Origin: Pseudomonas palleroniana
GTDB lineage: Bacteria > Pseudomonadota > Gammaproteobacteria > Pseudomonadales > Pseudomonadaceae
Assembly (NCBI RefSeq): GCF_003031675.1
Contig: NZ_PYWX01000070.1
Location: 1 to 64,000 of the forward strand
Direction of reading: 5' to 3'
DNA length: 64,000 nucleotides
Every line of letters begins with the position of its first letter. The first letter of the stretch is position 1. Below are positions 25,609 through 34,396 of the stretch, one piece after another. The notes beneath the pieces are model-generated. The model saw nothing but the letters and a program-made list of their open reading frames with translations. It did not search any database and was not told where the DNA came from. The translations under genes and the position numbers were made by a program.

Positions 25609-26478
25609 GTGTCCGAAACGCCCAGCCACCTCGCCTACACCAAACGTTTCAACGTCGTCCTCGCCTATATCGAAGCCAATCTCGAAGGTGACCTGTCGGT
25701 GAATACGTTGAGCCAGGTGGCGAACTTTTCGGCGTTTCACTTCCATCGACAGTTCACTGCGTTTGTCGGCGTGCCGGTATCACGGTATGTGCAGCTGATG
25801 CGTCTGCGTCGTGCGGCCCATAGCTTGGCGAGCCTTGCCGAGTATTCGGTGCTGGATGCCGCGCTCAGTGCCGGTTTTGAAAGCCCGGAGGCGTTCAGCC
25901 GGGCGTTTCGGCGGGCGTTCGGTATGGCGCCGAGTGTGTTCAGGAAGGCGCCGAACTGGCAGACCTGGAATGCGGTGTTCGCCATCCCTCACTTTTCCAG
26001 GACGATCATCATGCAATTACGCATCTTAGAATTCACTGAAACCCAGGTCGCCGCGCTTGAGCATCGCGGGCCCGCCGGGCTTGTCAATCAGACGACCAGC
26101 CAGTTTATCGAATGGCGCAAGCACAGCGGCCAGTCGCCGGTGGCGTCGAGCCGCACGTTTGGCATTCCCTATAACAACCCCGATACCACCCCGCCGGAGG
26201 AATTTCGTTTTGTCATCTGTGGCGAGATTGACGAGGCTGTGGCGCCGAATGCGTTTGGCGTGCATGAGCGCGTCATTCCGGCTGGGCGATGCGTGGTGGT
26301 GCGGCATGTGGGGTCGCCGGATCATATCGGCGAAACGATCTATCCGATTTATCGCGATTGGCTGCCTGCCAGTGGCGAGGAGCTTCGCGACCATCCGCTG
26401 TTCTTCCATTACCTGAGCGTCTACCCCGAGACACCGCAGGATCAGTGGCAGACCGATGTGTATGTTCCGCTGAAATAG
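25609..26478 (+). CDS. AraC-family regulator with GyrI-like effector domain
   Basis: 289 residues with a GTG start preceded by CCAGGAG. The DNA-binding domain is N-terminal: IEANLEGDLSVNTLSQVANF, SAFHFHRQFTAFVG, and the second HTH VLDAALSAGFESPEAFSRAF. A GyrI-like domain fills residues about 130-289 (MQLRILEFTETQVAALEHRG and YPETPQDQWQTDVYVPLK). This order is that of Rob/SoxS-GyrI fusions such as TipA-like multidrug regulators, in which GyrI binds hydrophobic drugs. No target gene adjoins it. Confidence 0.85.
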   Translation: MSETPSHLAYTKRFNVVLAYIEANLEGDLSVNTLSQVANFSAFHFHRQFTAFVGVPVSRYVQLMRLRRAAHSLASLAEYSVLDAALSAGFESPEAFSRAFRRAFGMAPSVFRKAPNWQTWNAVFAIPHFSRTIIMQLRILEFTETQVAALEHRGPAGLVNQTTSQFIEWRKHSGQSPVASSRTFGIPYNNPDTTPPEEFRFVICGEIDEAVAPNAFGVHERVIPAGRCVVVRHVGSPDHIGETIYPIYRDWLPASGEELRDHPLFFHYLSVYPETPQDQWQTDVYVPLK

Positions 26479-26853
26479 CGTCCGAAAAGGGGACGGATTT
26501 ACTTCTGAAGGAATCCCGCCCCCTTTTCGCTCAAGCCCAGTTAGAAGCCTCGGCGCCTTGCTCCATTGCCTACAGTTGCGTCAGAATCCGCCGGCTTGTG
26601 CGCTTGAGTGGGCGTCTCTAAGGTGGCCTGGTCGCTGACAACTCAGTGATCGGGTTTAGTAGCCCGCGTGACAACATAAAGTGCATGAGCCTCATCGATC
26701 AGATGTTCTTGTCTGTACTTGATGGTGGCTGTGCGCAGGGCGCCCTCGGGCGCGCCGGCTTTGTGTGTTTCCCCGGTCTACTAACCTGCGTACAGCTGCC
26801 ACCCTCTCGTTTAGTAGCGAAAAGGTGTTGGCCCTAACACAGGTACAACACAC
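26479..26853 (+). promoter_or_regulatory. structured leader upstream of DUF6124-like gene
   Basis: This 375-bp gap has no gene. It has nested complementary segments: GGTTTAGTAG (26653-26662) with CTACTAACC (26778-26786), and GGTGGCTGT (26724-26732) with ACAGCTGCCACC (26792-26803, imperfect). Around a GC-rich hairpin, GGGCGCCCTCGGGCGCGCC (about 26738-26756), they would nest. TTTAGTAG recurs at 26810-26817. The gene follows 36 bp later. This may be a folded mRNA leader. 26622-26646 is duplicated at 20089-20113. Confidence 0.4.
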
Positions 26854-27192
26854 ATGTTCAAAGTCACGCCCAACCCTCCAAACGGTCCCGACCTGAAACT
26901 GAATCAGGCTGCGCACCGTGCAATTGATCATTACCTCAACGCTGGCACCGAACGACCAGAGCCCCCTCCTCCACCTTCGAAGACGCTGTTCAGCGTCGCT
27001 GACGATGCCAACAGTGAAGTGCTGATTGCCAATAGCTATGAGACTTTTTCTTCGGTGACTGCGTTGTTGCTTGACCTGTCGGATGAACTGACGGGGAAAC
27101 AGCGAGATGTGGCGTTGGCGATTCACCAACTCAGCGAGTTGGGCGTATTGCTGATGGATAAGTTGATGACGCGCGAGGCGGCTATCGGCTAG
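26854..27192 (+). CDS. small Pseudomonas protein of the MFKVTPNPP (DUF6124/DUF3077-like) family
   Basis: 112 residues. The N-terminus MFKVTPNPP and the Pro-rich linker PEPPPPPSK, followed by a helical C-terminal half (YETFSSVTALLLDLSDELTG; QLSELGVLLMDKLMTREAAI), are typical of a family of small proteins present in many copies in Pseudomonas genomes. No function is known. A possible folded leader lies upstream and a 9-bp hairpin follows. A truncated second copy of the 3' end is at 20114-20232. Confidence 0.75.
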   Translation: MFKVTPNPPNGPDLKLNQAAHRAIDHYLNAGTERPEPPPPPSKTLFSVADDANSEVLIANSYETFSSVTALLLDLSDELTGKQRDVALAIHQLSELGVLLMDKLMTREAAIG

Positions 27193-27208
27193 CCGCTTTG
27201 CCCACAAA

Positions 27209-27251
27209 AGGTCGCCGAGTCGTCTCAACCTATGCAAAAACCCGGCGACCT
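27209..27251 (+). terminator. conserved 9-bp hairpin after the DUF6124-like gene
   Basis: AGGTCGCCG (27209-27217) pairs perfectly with CGGCGACCT (27243-27251) across a 25-base loop. Both arms are intact in the decayed copy near 20185-20227. The T-run is short, so terminator function is uncertain. Confidence 0.4.
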
Positions 27252-27445
27252 CTTGCCTCTATGACATTGGCGGCAGCACGGATGAAGTGAGGGTCAAACT
27301 CGGGTATGACGAAATCTAGACCGCCAGCCCGAGCGCGCGCTCAGCCAAGGCTACTACGGGTATGGATGAAAAACGGCGCGCCGCTCATGGCACTGAACGG
27401 GGAACTCAGTGCATGATGCCCCCCCAATCAAGGACGATAACCACA

Positions 27446-28486
27446 ATGAAAACCGCCCTGCACGCCCTGCTCCTGCTGTGCCTGACCGCCCCCGCCTTCG
27501 CCGCCGAAAACCCCGTCGGTTTCAACACCGTCACCCTGCCCGACGCACAAAACAACCGGCCACTCGAACTGGCCGTCTGGTACCCCGCCACCACCACGGC
27601 CACCCCCACGCTGATCGCCGACAACGCGGTGTTCATCGGTGCCCTCGCCGTGCCTGACGCCCCGCCGGCGGCCGGTGAACATCCGTTGGTGGTGCTCTCC
27701 CATGGTTATGGCGGTAATTGGGGCAATCAGGTGTGGCTGGCCAGTGCGCTGGCGCATCAGGGGTACATCGTCGCGGCGGTCAACCACCCGGGCACCACCT
27801 CCAAGGATCGCAACCCACACACCGCTGCGCAGTTGTGGTTACGCCCGACCGACCTGAGCCGCGCGATTGATGCAGTGCTGGCTCAGCCGAAGGCATTTGG
27901 CGCGGTCGCGGCTGGCCAGATTGCTGCCGTTGGCCATTCCCTGGGCGGCTGGACCGTGCTGGAAACCGCCGGAGCACGCTTCGATCCCGACCTGTTCAGC
28001 CGTGACTGCAGCGCCCACCCCAAGCTCGGCGGCTGCATCGGCTATCAGGCGATGAACCCCGCCGGCACACCAGCCGGCAAGGCTCGGTTGGCCGCCGATT
28101 TGAGCGACAAACGCGTCAGCGCCATAGTGTCCTTGGACCTGGGCCTGTCACGCGGCTTCACCGACATGAGCCTGGCGACGCTGCCGGTACCGGCGCTGGT
28201 GATTGCAGGGGGCGTGCCTTCAGAGGATATGGACCCGCAGCTGGAGTCCGCCGCCCTGGTCAAGCGCCTGCCTGAAGCAACCACGAAATACGTGGAGATC
28301 GCCGATGCCACCCACTTCAGTTTCATGTCGATCTGCAAGCCGGGCGGCATGGCGTTGATTGAGGAGAGCTCGCCGGGCGACGGCATGATTTGCCGCGATG
28401 GTGAAGGGGCTCGGCCGAGGGCGGTGATTCAGCAACAGGTGGTGGGGCTGATCAGTGAGTTTTTACGCCAATCGTTTCGACCTTGA
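27446..28486 (+). CDS. secreted alpha/beta hydrolase (PAF-acetylhydrolase/dienelactone-hydrolase-like)
   Basis: 346 residues from the ATG at 27446 with AAGGACG upstream. A Sec signal peptide (MKTALHALLLLCLTAPAFA with AFA-A cleavage) is followed by a hydrolase domain: HPLVVLSHGYGGNWGNQVWL (oxyanion region), the nucleophile elbow AVGHSLGGWTVLE, an acidic residue in the ALVIAGGVPSEDMDP region and the His in ADATHFSFMS. A periplasmic or extracellular esterase/lipase is expected. Four Cys in the mature part may form disulfides. There is no operon partner. Confidence 0.82.
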   Translation: MKTALHALLLLCLTAPAFAAENPVGFNTVTLPDAQNNRPLELAVWYPATTTATPTLIADNAVFIGALAVPDAPPAAGEHPLVVLSHGYGGNWGNQVWLASALAHQGYIVAAVNHPGTTSKDRNPHTAAQLWLRPTDLSRAIDAVLAQPKAFGAVAAGQIAAVGHSLGGWTVLETAGARFDPDLFSRDCSAHPKLGGCIGYQAMNPAGTPAGKARLAADLSDKRVSAIVSLDLGLSRGFTDMSLATLPVPALVIAGGVPSEDMDPQLESAALVKRLPEATTKYVEIADATHFSFMSICKPGGMALIEESSPGDGMICRDGEGARPRAVIQQQVVGLISEFLRQSFRP

Positions 28487-28587
28487 AGCCGGTATCGACC
28501 TTTAAGCACCTAGGACGAGACTGGCGGATAAGGTTGAACCTCTCCCACACGTAGAGGCTCAGAACCCTACATCTTCGGGAGAATTTT

Positions 28588-29649
28588 ATGACCAAGACTG
28601 CATTAGTCGTCGGGGCCAGCGGTATCGTTGGCAGCGCCATCACCCAGTTACTGCTCGACCAACAGTGGCAGGTCGCAGCGCTGTCCCGCCAGCCCTCGCA
28701 AGTACCCGGCGTGATTCCGGTGGCCGCCGACTTGCAAGAACCTGCATCGCTGCAACAGGCCCTGGCCGATTTGAAACCCACCCATGTGTTCATCACCACC
28801 TGGTCACGCCAGGCCACCGAAGCCGAGAACATCCGTGTCAACGCGGCCATGGTGCGCAACGTGCTGGACGCCGTGCGCCCCGCCACAAGCGTGCAGCATG
28901 TGGCGTTGGTCACCGGCTTGAAGCATTACCTCGGGCCGTTCGAAAACTACGGCAAGGGCAGCCTGCCGCAAACGCCGTTCCGCGAAGAACAAGGTCGCCT
29001 GGACGTGGAGAACTTCTACTACGCCCAGGAAGACGAAGTGTTCGCCGCCGCAAAAAAGGACGGTTTCACCTGGAGCGTGCATCGCCCCCATACCGTCACC
29101 GGCGTGGCGGTGGGCAACGCCATGAACATGGCAACCACCCTCGCCGTCTATGCCAGTGTCTGCAAGCACACCGCACGCCCGTTCGTATTCCCCGGTTCCC
29201 GCGTGCAATGGGACAGCCTCACCGACATGACCGATGCGCGCCAGTTGGCCCAGCAGCAGCTGTGGGCGGCCACCACGCCGGCGGCGGCCAACCAGGCGTT
29301 CAACATCACTAATGGCGATGTGTTCCGCTGGAAATGGATGTGGGCGCAGATCGCCGATTATTTTGGCCTTGTACCCGCAGCGTTCCCGGCCAAACCCTCG
29401 CCGCTTGAGAGCCAGATGGCCGATGATCAGGCGGCCTGGAGCGAGATCGCAGCCAAACACGGGTTGAAGGAAACCGACATCAGCCGCCTGGTCTCGCCCT
29501 GGCATACCGATGCCGACCTGGGGCGCCCGATCGAGGTGGTCACCGATATGTCCAAGAGCCGGAAGATGGGCTTTACCGCCTACCAGGCCAGCGACCAGGC
29601 GTTTTTTGAGGTATTCGATCAGTTGCGTGAAGCGCGGTTGATCCCTTGA
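28588..29649 (+). CDS. SDR family oxidoreductase (PRISE/progesterone-5-beta-reductase-like)
   Basis: 353 residues with GGGAGA before the ATG. The NAD(P)-binding motif ALVVGASGIVGSAITQLL is at the N-terminus, with LSRQPSQVPG positioning an Arg for NADPH. The segments HVALVTGLKHYLGPFENYG and DVENFYYAQEDEVFAA include the Lys and Tyr expected of the PRISE group of atypical SDRs. FTWSVHRPHTVTGVAVGNAM follows. These enzymes reduce activated C=C bonds of enones; the substrate here is unknown. A terminator follows at once. Confidence 0.83.
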   Translation: MTKTALVVGASGIVGSAITQLLLDQQWQVAALSRQPSQVPGVIPVAADLQEPASLQQALADLKPTHVFITTWSRQATEAENIRVNAAMVRNVLDAVRPATSVQHVALVTGLKHYLGPFENYGKGSLPQTPFREEQGRLDVENFYYAQEDEVFAAAKKDGFTWSVHRPHTVTGVAVGNAMNMATTLAVYASVCKHTARPFVFPGSRVQWDSLTDMTDARQLAQQQLWAATTPAAANQAFNITNGDVFRWKWMWAQIADYFGLVPAAFPAKPSPLESQMADDQAAWSEIAAKHGLKETDISRLVSPWHTDADLGRPIEVVTDMSKSRKMGFTAYQASDQAFFEVFDQLREARLIP

Positions 29650-29656
29650 AGAAACA

Positions 29657-29685
29657 GGCCGCCATTCACCGGCGGCCGCTTTTCT
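29657..29685 (+). terminator. rho-independent terminator after the SDR gene
   Basis: GGCCGCC-ATTCACC-GGCGGCC followed by GCTTTTCTC. It has a perfect seven-base stem and lies eight bases after the SDR stop. The convergent MFS gene ends at 29687. Confidence 0.75.
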
Positions 29686-29686
29686 C

Positions 29687-30904
29687 TCAATGGCCGGCCA
29701 CGGCTGGCTTGCCTGCGCTACGCGCCCCCGGCTTGAAGCCATGGGCGTGCGCCGCCACGGTAATCAGGAGCGCAACGCCGATCAATGCCAGCATCGCCCA
29801 CGGAAACGCCGCCACACCCCAGGTGTCCAGCAACACGCCCCCCACCACGCCGCTGCCGGCAATCGCGCTGTTCCACGCCACCACGTTGAGTGACAACGCC
29901 ACGTCCGCGCCATCGCCCGCCGCATCCGCCAGGGCGGTTTGCAGCAAGGTCGCGGCGCCGCCAAAGCTCAAGCCCCATACCGCTACGCCGAGGTAGATCA
30001 CCTGCGGCACATTTCCCAGCAAACCGAACACCACACTGATGAGCGCAAAGCTTGCCAGGCTGACCAACACGGTCTTGCGCAGTAACGGTTCAACCAATTT
30101 AGCCGTGATCCAAATCCCCACCAGCGCGGCAATCCCGAATACCAACAGCACCAGGTCGACACGCTCCGCCAACCCCGCCGGCGCCACGAACGGCGCGATA
30201 TAGGTGTACAGAATGTTGTGTGCCAGCATCCAGCTGATCACCACCGCCAACACCGGGCGCACGCCCGGCGTAGTCAGCACCTTGCGCAGGGACACGCGTT
30301 GGTGGGCGGGCTGCGGCGCGTAGTCCGGGACTTTCACCAGTACCCAGGCGATCAGCCCCAGGCTCAGCGCCGACATCAGGCCGAACGTGGTACGCCAGCC
30401 CACCAGTCCACCGAGCCAGGTGCCCAAAGGCACCCCCAACGACAGCGCAATCGGCGTGCCGACCATCGCCAACGCAAGTGCCTTGCCCTGTTGGTGGGGC
30501 GCAACCATACGCCGCGCGTAACCGGCCAACAGGCTCCAGGCCAACCCCGCCGCCACCCCGGCAAAGAAACGAGCTACCAGCGTTACGCCATAGTGGGACG
30601 ACAGTGCGGTGATCGAGTTGAATAGCAGGAAACCGACGATGGTCAGCAGCAGCACATTGCGCCGACGCCAGCCACGGGTGGCAATCGTCATGGGAATCAC
30701 CGCCAGCACCGAACCCAGTGCATAGGCGGTGACCATCTGCCCAGCCATTGATGGCGAGATCGCCAGGCCATCGCTGATCAACGGCAGCAGGCCGGCAGGC
30801 AGGGTTTCGGTGACGATGCAGATGAAGCCGGTCATGGCCAGGGCGAGCAAGGCGCCGATAGGCAAGCGCTCGGATGCGGCCGATACGGTGAGTGAGGCGG
30901 TCAC
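29687..30904 (-). CDS. MFS transporter, DHA1-type exporter
   Basis: 405 residues from the GTG at 30904, chosen because AAAGGAG lies six bases upstream. It has 12 hydrophobic segments, with LPLISDGLAISPSMAGQMVTA after helix 1 and GTPIALSLGVPLGTWLGGL in helix 5. It is a paralogue of the exporter at 16832-18028. It is divergent from a TetR gene (31027) with two copies of an operator-like element between them, so it is probably repressed by that protein. A drug or metabolite efflux role is likely. Confidence 0.86.
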   Translation of the reverse strand: MTASLTVSAASERLPIGALLALAMTGFICIVTETLPAGLLPLISDGLAISPSMAGQMVTAYALGSVLAVIPMTIATRGWRRRNVLLLTIVGFLLFNSITALSSHYGVTLVARFFAGVAAGLAWSLLAGYARRMVAPHQQGKALALAMVGTPIALSLGVPLGTWLGGLVGWRTTFGLMSALSLGLIAWVLVKVPDYAPQPAHQRVSLRKVLTTPGVRPVLAVVISWMLAHNILYTYIAPFVAPAGLAERVDLVLLVFGIAALVGIWITAKLVEPLLRKTVLVSLASFALISVVFGLLGNVPQVIYLGVAVWGLSFGGAATLLQTALADAAGDGADVALSLNVVAWNSAIAGSGVVGGVLLDTWGVAAFPWAMLALIGVALLITVAAHAHGFKPGARSAGKPAVAGH

Positions 30905-30925
30905 GGGAAACTCCTTTGGCAAGAC

Positions 30926-30997
30926 TTATATACTGATCGATATAAATATTGCAGGCGACCGGTGCGCGTTGTCAATTACTTATGTATCGACTAGTAT
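30926..30997. promoter_or_regulatory. paired TetR-type operators between MFS and TetR genes
   Basis: The element ATACTNNTCGATANA occurs at 30930-30944 on the plus strand and again, inverted, at 30983-30997. The first copy lies within the dyad TTATAT-N8-ATATAA (30926-30945). Both are in the 122-bp divergent intergenic region, close to where the two promoters must be. Confidence 0.6.
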
Positions 30998-31026
30998 TTA
31001 TCTCACCTTGCCACCGGAGACCTGAC

Positions 31027-31668
31027 ATGGCACAAATGGGCCGCCCCCGCACCTTCGACCGTGAGCACGCCGTGGAACAGGCTTTGCACCTGTTCTGGCA
31101 ACACGGCTACGACGCCACGTCTCTGGCCCAGCTCAAGGCCGGCCTGGGCGGCGGAATCTCCGCGCCGAGTTTCTATGCCGCGTTCGGTTCCAAGGAGGCG
31201 TTGTTCGAGGAGTGCGTGCAGCGCTATCTGACAACCTACGCCCAAGTCACCGAATGCCTGTGGGACGAAAGCCTGCCACCGCGCCAGGCCGTCGAGACTG
31301 CGCTGCGCCAGTCAGTCCGCATGCAGTGCGAAGAGGGACACCCCAAGGGCTGCATGGTCGCGCTGGGCGTGATGAGTGCGCCAAGCCCGGAAAATGCGCG
31401 GGTGGCGGATGCGCTGACCCAGTCGCGCCTGCGCACACGGGCAGGGATTGTCGCGTGTGTGGAGCGCGCAGTGCGTAGCGGCCAGTTGCCGCAACATACT
31501 CAGCCTGCGGTGATGGCGAGTGTGTTTGACAGCTTCTTGCAGGGGGTTTCAATCCTCGCGCGGGACAACGTACCCCACGCCACACTCGACGCCGCGATCA
31601 GCCAACTCTTGATGACCTGGGACGTCGCCGCGTCCATCGCCGCCCCTGTGGGTAAAGGTTCGGGCTGA
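31027..31668 (+). CDS. TetR-family transcriptional regulator
   Basis: 213 residues from the ATG at 31027 (MAQMGRPRTFDREHAVEQAL). The N-terminal HTH continues FWQHGYDATSLAQL, then SAPSFYAAFGSKEALFEE. The ligand domain includes QCEEGHPKGCMVALGVM, a pattern of the TetR_C_33-like group, which often controls divergent efflux pumps. It is expected to repress the MFS gene at 29687-30904 and itself. Confidence 0.87.
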   Translation: MAQMGRPRTFDREHAVEQALHLFWQHGYDATSLAQLKAGLGGGISAPSFYAAFGSKEALFEECVQRYLTTYAQVTECLWDESLPPRQAVETALRQSVRMQCEEGHPKGCMVALGVMSAPSPENARVADALTQSRLRTRAGIVACVERAVRSGQLPQHTQPAVMASVFDSFLQGVSILARDNVPHATLDAAISQLLMTWDVAASIAAPVGKGSG

Positions 31669-31715
31669 CAATTTCAAGCAGCGCGCAAAAAATTTCACGG
31701 CGGCCAATACCCCTC

Positions 31716-33569
31716 TTATTCCACCCCCTCGACCACGCCTTGATCCTCCCCCAAAAAGCCCCCGCTCTGGTGATGCCAGAGCCGCGCATAGGTGCCATTT
31801 TTTTCCAGCAATTGGGTATGCGTGCCCTGCTCGATGATGCGTCCGTTGTCCATGACGATAAGCCTGTCCATGGCCGCAATCGTCGACAACCGATGGGCAA
31901 TGGCAATCACCGTCTTGCCTTGCATCATTTCATCGAGGCTTTCCTGGATGGCGACTTCGACTTCCGAGTCCAGTGCGCTGGTGGCTTCGTCCAGCAGCAG
32001 GATCGGCGCGTTTTTGAGCATGACCCGGGCAATGGCGATGCGCTGACGCTGGCCGCCGGAGAGTTTGATGCCCCGCTCGCCCACCAGCGTGTCGTAGCCG
32101 GAGTGGCCCTGTTTGTCGCTGAGCTGGCTGATGAACTCATCGGCCTGGGCACTGGCTGCGGCACTGCGAATCTGCGCGTCGGTCGCGTCGGGGCGGCCAT
32201 AGGCGATGTTGTCGCGGATCGAGCGGTGCAGCAGGGAGGTGTCCTGAGTGACCATGCCGATCACGCTGCGCAGGCTTTCCTGGGTGACATGAGCAATGTT
32301 TTGCCCATCGATGCGAATCGCGCCCTTGTCCACGTCGTAGAAGCGCAACAGCAGGTTGATGAGCGTCGATTTACCGGCGCCGGAGCGCCCCACCAGCCCG
32401 ATCTTTTCGCCGGGGCGGATGGTCAGGTTCAAGCCATCGAGCACCTGGCGTTCACCGTTGTAATTGAAGCTCACATTGTCGAAGGTCACCTCACCGGCTG
32501 TGCTGATGAGCGCGGGAGCGTCGGGCAGATCCTGCACCTTGGGGCCGCGGGTCAGGGTTTGCATGCCGTCCTGCACGGTGCCGATGTTCTCGAACAGCGC
32601 GGTCATCTGCCACATGATCCAGTGAGACATGCCATTGATGCGCAATGCCATGGCGGTAATGGCCGCCACGGCGCCGGTACCGACTTCTCCTTGGTGCCAC
32701 AACCACAGCGCATACCCACCGGCCCCCATGATCAACCCGACCACCAGGGCCTGGTTGACGATCTCGAACTGGCTGACCAGGCGCATCTGGCGAAAACCGG
32801 TCTGCTTGAAATCCTCCATCGCCGCGCGCGCAAAATGCGCTTCGCGCTTGGAGTGAGAGAACAGCTTCACGGTGGTGATGTTGGTGTAGGCGTCCGAAAT
32901 CCTTCCGGTCATGGACGAGCGCGCATCGGCCTGTTCTTGCCCGACTTTGCCAAGGCGCGGCACGAAGTACGCCATGGCCAGGCCGAACAACACCAGCCAG
33001 GCAATGAAAGGCAGCATCAACTTGGGGTCGAAGCCGGCGGCCAGCGCAATGATCGCGATGAAGTACACGCCGATACCGGGCGCAATTTCGATCAGGGTGA
33101 ACAGCACCTCGCGCACCGACAGCGCGGTCTGCATCACCTTGGTGGTGACGCGGCCGGAGAACTCATCGGAGAAGAAAGACAGGCTCTGGCGCAGCATCAA
33201 CCGGTGAAAATCCCAGCGCAGCCGCAGCGGCAGATTGATCGCCAAGACCTGGTGCTGCACCATCGTGCGCAAGGCCACCAAGCCGATGCTGGTCACCAAT
33301 ACGATAGCGATACCCCACACCACGCGGCTCTCCTGCCCTGCCGCCTCGCCGCCGGCCTGCCAGGTCGAGAGCAGGTCCACAACCTGGCCGAGAAACGAAA
33401 ACAGCCAGGCCTCGTAAATCGACACACCGGCACTGAGCAGCGCAAGCGCGAGGATGTAACCGCGTGCACCTCGCGTGCAGGCCCACAGGAACCGCGCAAG
33501 GCCTTCCGGCGGCGGCGGTACCTCGTCAGGCGGGAAAGGGTCGAGACGTTGTTCAAAGGTGCGCAGCAT
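31716..33569 (-). CDS. ABC exporter half-transporter (TMD-NBD fusion)
   Basis: 617 residues from the ATG at 33569 with TTGGAGAG upstream. The N-terminal six-helix exporter domain covers about residues 30-345. The ATPase domain follows: Walker A GRSGAGKST, Q-loop MVTQDTSLL, signature KLSGGQRQRIAIAR, Walker B ILLLDEATSALD and H-loop IAHRLSTI. It resembles the MsbA/MdlB-like multidrug group and would act as a homodimer, or with a partner not present here. It is monocistronic. Confidence 0.87.
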   Translation of the reverse strand: MLRTFEQRLDPFPPDEVPPPPEGLARFLWACTRGARGYILALALLSAGVSIYEAWLFSFLGQVVDLLSTWQAGGEAAGQESRVVWGIAIVLVTSIGLVALRTMVQHQVLAINLPLRLRWDFHRLMLRQSLSFFSDEFSGRVTTKVMQTALSVREVLFTLIEIAPGIGVYFIAIIALAAGFDPKLMLPFIAWLVLFGLAMAYFVPRLGKVGQEQADARSSMTGRISDAYTNITTVKLFSHSKREAHFARAAMEDFKQTGFRQMRLVSQFEIVNQALVVGLIMGAGGYALWLWHQGEVGTGAVAAITAMALRINGMSHWIMWQMTALFENIGTVQDGMQTLTRGPKVQDLPDAPALISTAGEVTFDNVSFNYNGERQVLDGLNLTIRPGEKIGLVGRSGAGKSTLINLLLRFYDVDKGAIRIDGQNIAHVTQESLRSVIGMVTQDTSLLHRSIRDNIAYGRPDATDAQIRSAAASAQADEFISQLSDKQGHSGYDTLVGERGIKLSGGQRQRIAIARVMLKNAPILLLDEATSALDSEVEVAIQESLDEMMQGKTVIAIAHRLSTIAAMDRLIVMDNGRIIEQGTHTQLLEKNGTYARLWHHQSGGFLGEDQGVVEGVE

Positions 33570-33724
33570 GAAACTCTCCAAAAACGTTCCAGCAGTGATT
33601 CTGGCATTTAAAGGAGACTTTGCGGGGTTTGCATCTGTTCCGCAGAAATAGCGCAATGGCAGGTTTGAGCCCCGAGCGGATGCGCATGCGCTCAGGGCTG
33701 ATCCTCAGCAGCCGGTTCAACTAC

Positions 33725-34393
33725 TCAGGAATCGTGCCGGGCGCCCTGGCGCAAGGCATCCAGCTGTTGTTGGGCGTGGGCAGCCTGGCTGTAGGCGTTG
33801 AGGATCTCGGCGATCTGGTCGCACTCCAGGGTGCGGCCGTCATGCATCAGGCCGGCGGATTGAATGAGGACGTGCGGCTGGGGCTTTTTCAGGGCCAGCG
33901 CCTGGTTGCCGAACAGCTGGCGCGCGGAACGGTGCACAGGCAGGGGCGCATCCGCGCGCAACAGCAGTTTCTGCACGGTCAGCCAGCCTGGCTCACTGAC
34001 CTCGAGATCGACAATGTCGGCCAGCTCGATCGGCGCGCTCAGGGTGTCGACAAACAGCTGGCGGCGGGTCAGGCGCATAAAGACGTGTTGCCCGGCGTTG
34101 CGGTGCTGCCAGGTAAGTAGCACGAACACCACCGCCATCACCGCAGCACACACGGCCAGGCCGGTGGAGCCCCGGTGCAGGGCGAACCCCAGAAAGCCCA
34201 GCGCAATCAGCAAAAACAGCGGGCCGCACAGCTTGTAGCGGCGCGAGTTGGTGAATTCGGTCTGCTCGGGTACACGCTGGATGACCTGCTCCAGTTCGGC
34301 TATCGCACGCTCGCGCTGAGCCTCGCGGGAGTCGGCATAGTCCTGGCTGAGTGCGCTGGCAAGCTCCGACAGCGGGTCGCGGGGTTGGGTCAT
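33725..34393 (-). CDS. hypothetical membrane protein in M48 peptidase operon
   Basis: 222 residues. The N-terminal 50 residues are charged and helical. Two membrane helices follow (LCGPLFLLIALGFLGFAL and TGLAVCAAVMAVVFVLLTW), then a cytoplasmic domain beginning RNAGQHVFMRLTRRQLFVDT that resembles a PH-like beta domain. It lies three bases downstream of the M48 peptidase gene and is certainly in the same operon. Function unknown; it may hold or regulate the peptidase. Confidence 0.7.
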   Translation of the reverse strand: MTQPRDPLSELASALSQDYADSREAQRERAIAELEQVIQRVPEQTEFTNSRRYKLCGPLFLLIALGFLGFALHRGSTGLAVCAAVMAVVFVLLTWQHRNAGQHVFMRLTRRQLFVDTLSAPIELADIVDLEVSEPGWLTVQKLLLRADAPLPVHRSARQLFGNQALALKKPQPHVLIQSAGLMHDGRTLECDQIAEILNAYSQAAHAQQQLDALRQGARHDS

Positions 34394-34396
34394 TGA

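Noticed and set aside
26692..27237. 181-codon minus-strand open frame across the leader and the DUF6124-like gene
   Set aside because: It is antisense to a gene with the family N-terminus MFKVTPNPP and spans the putative folded leader.
31740..33611. 623-codon open frame antisense to the ABC exporter
   Set aside because: Same third-position effect; the minus-strand frame has every ABC motif.
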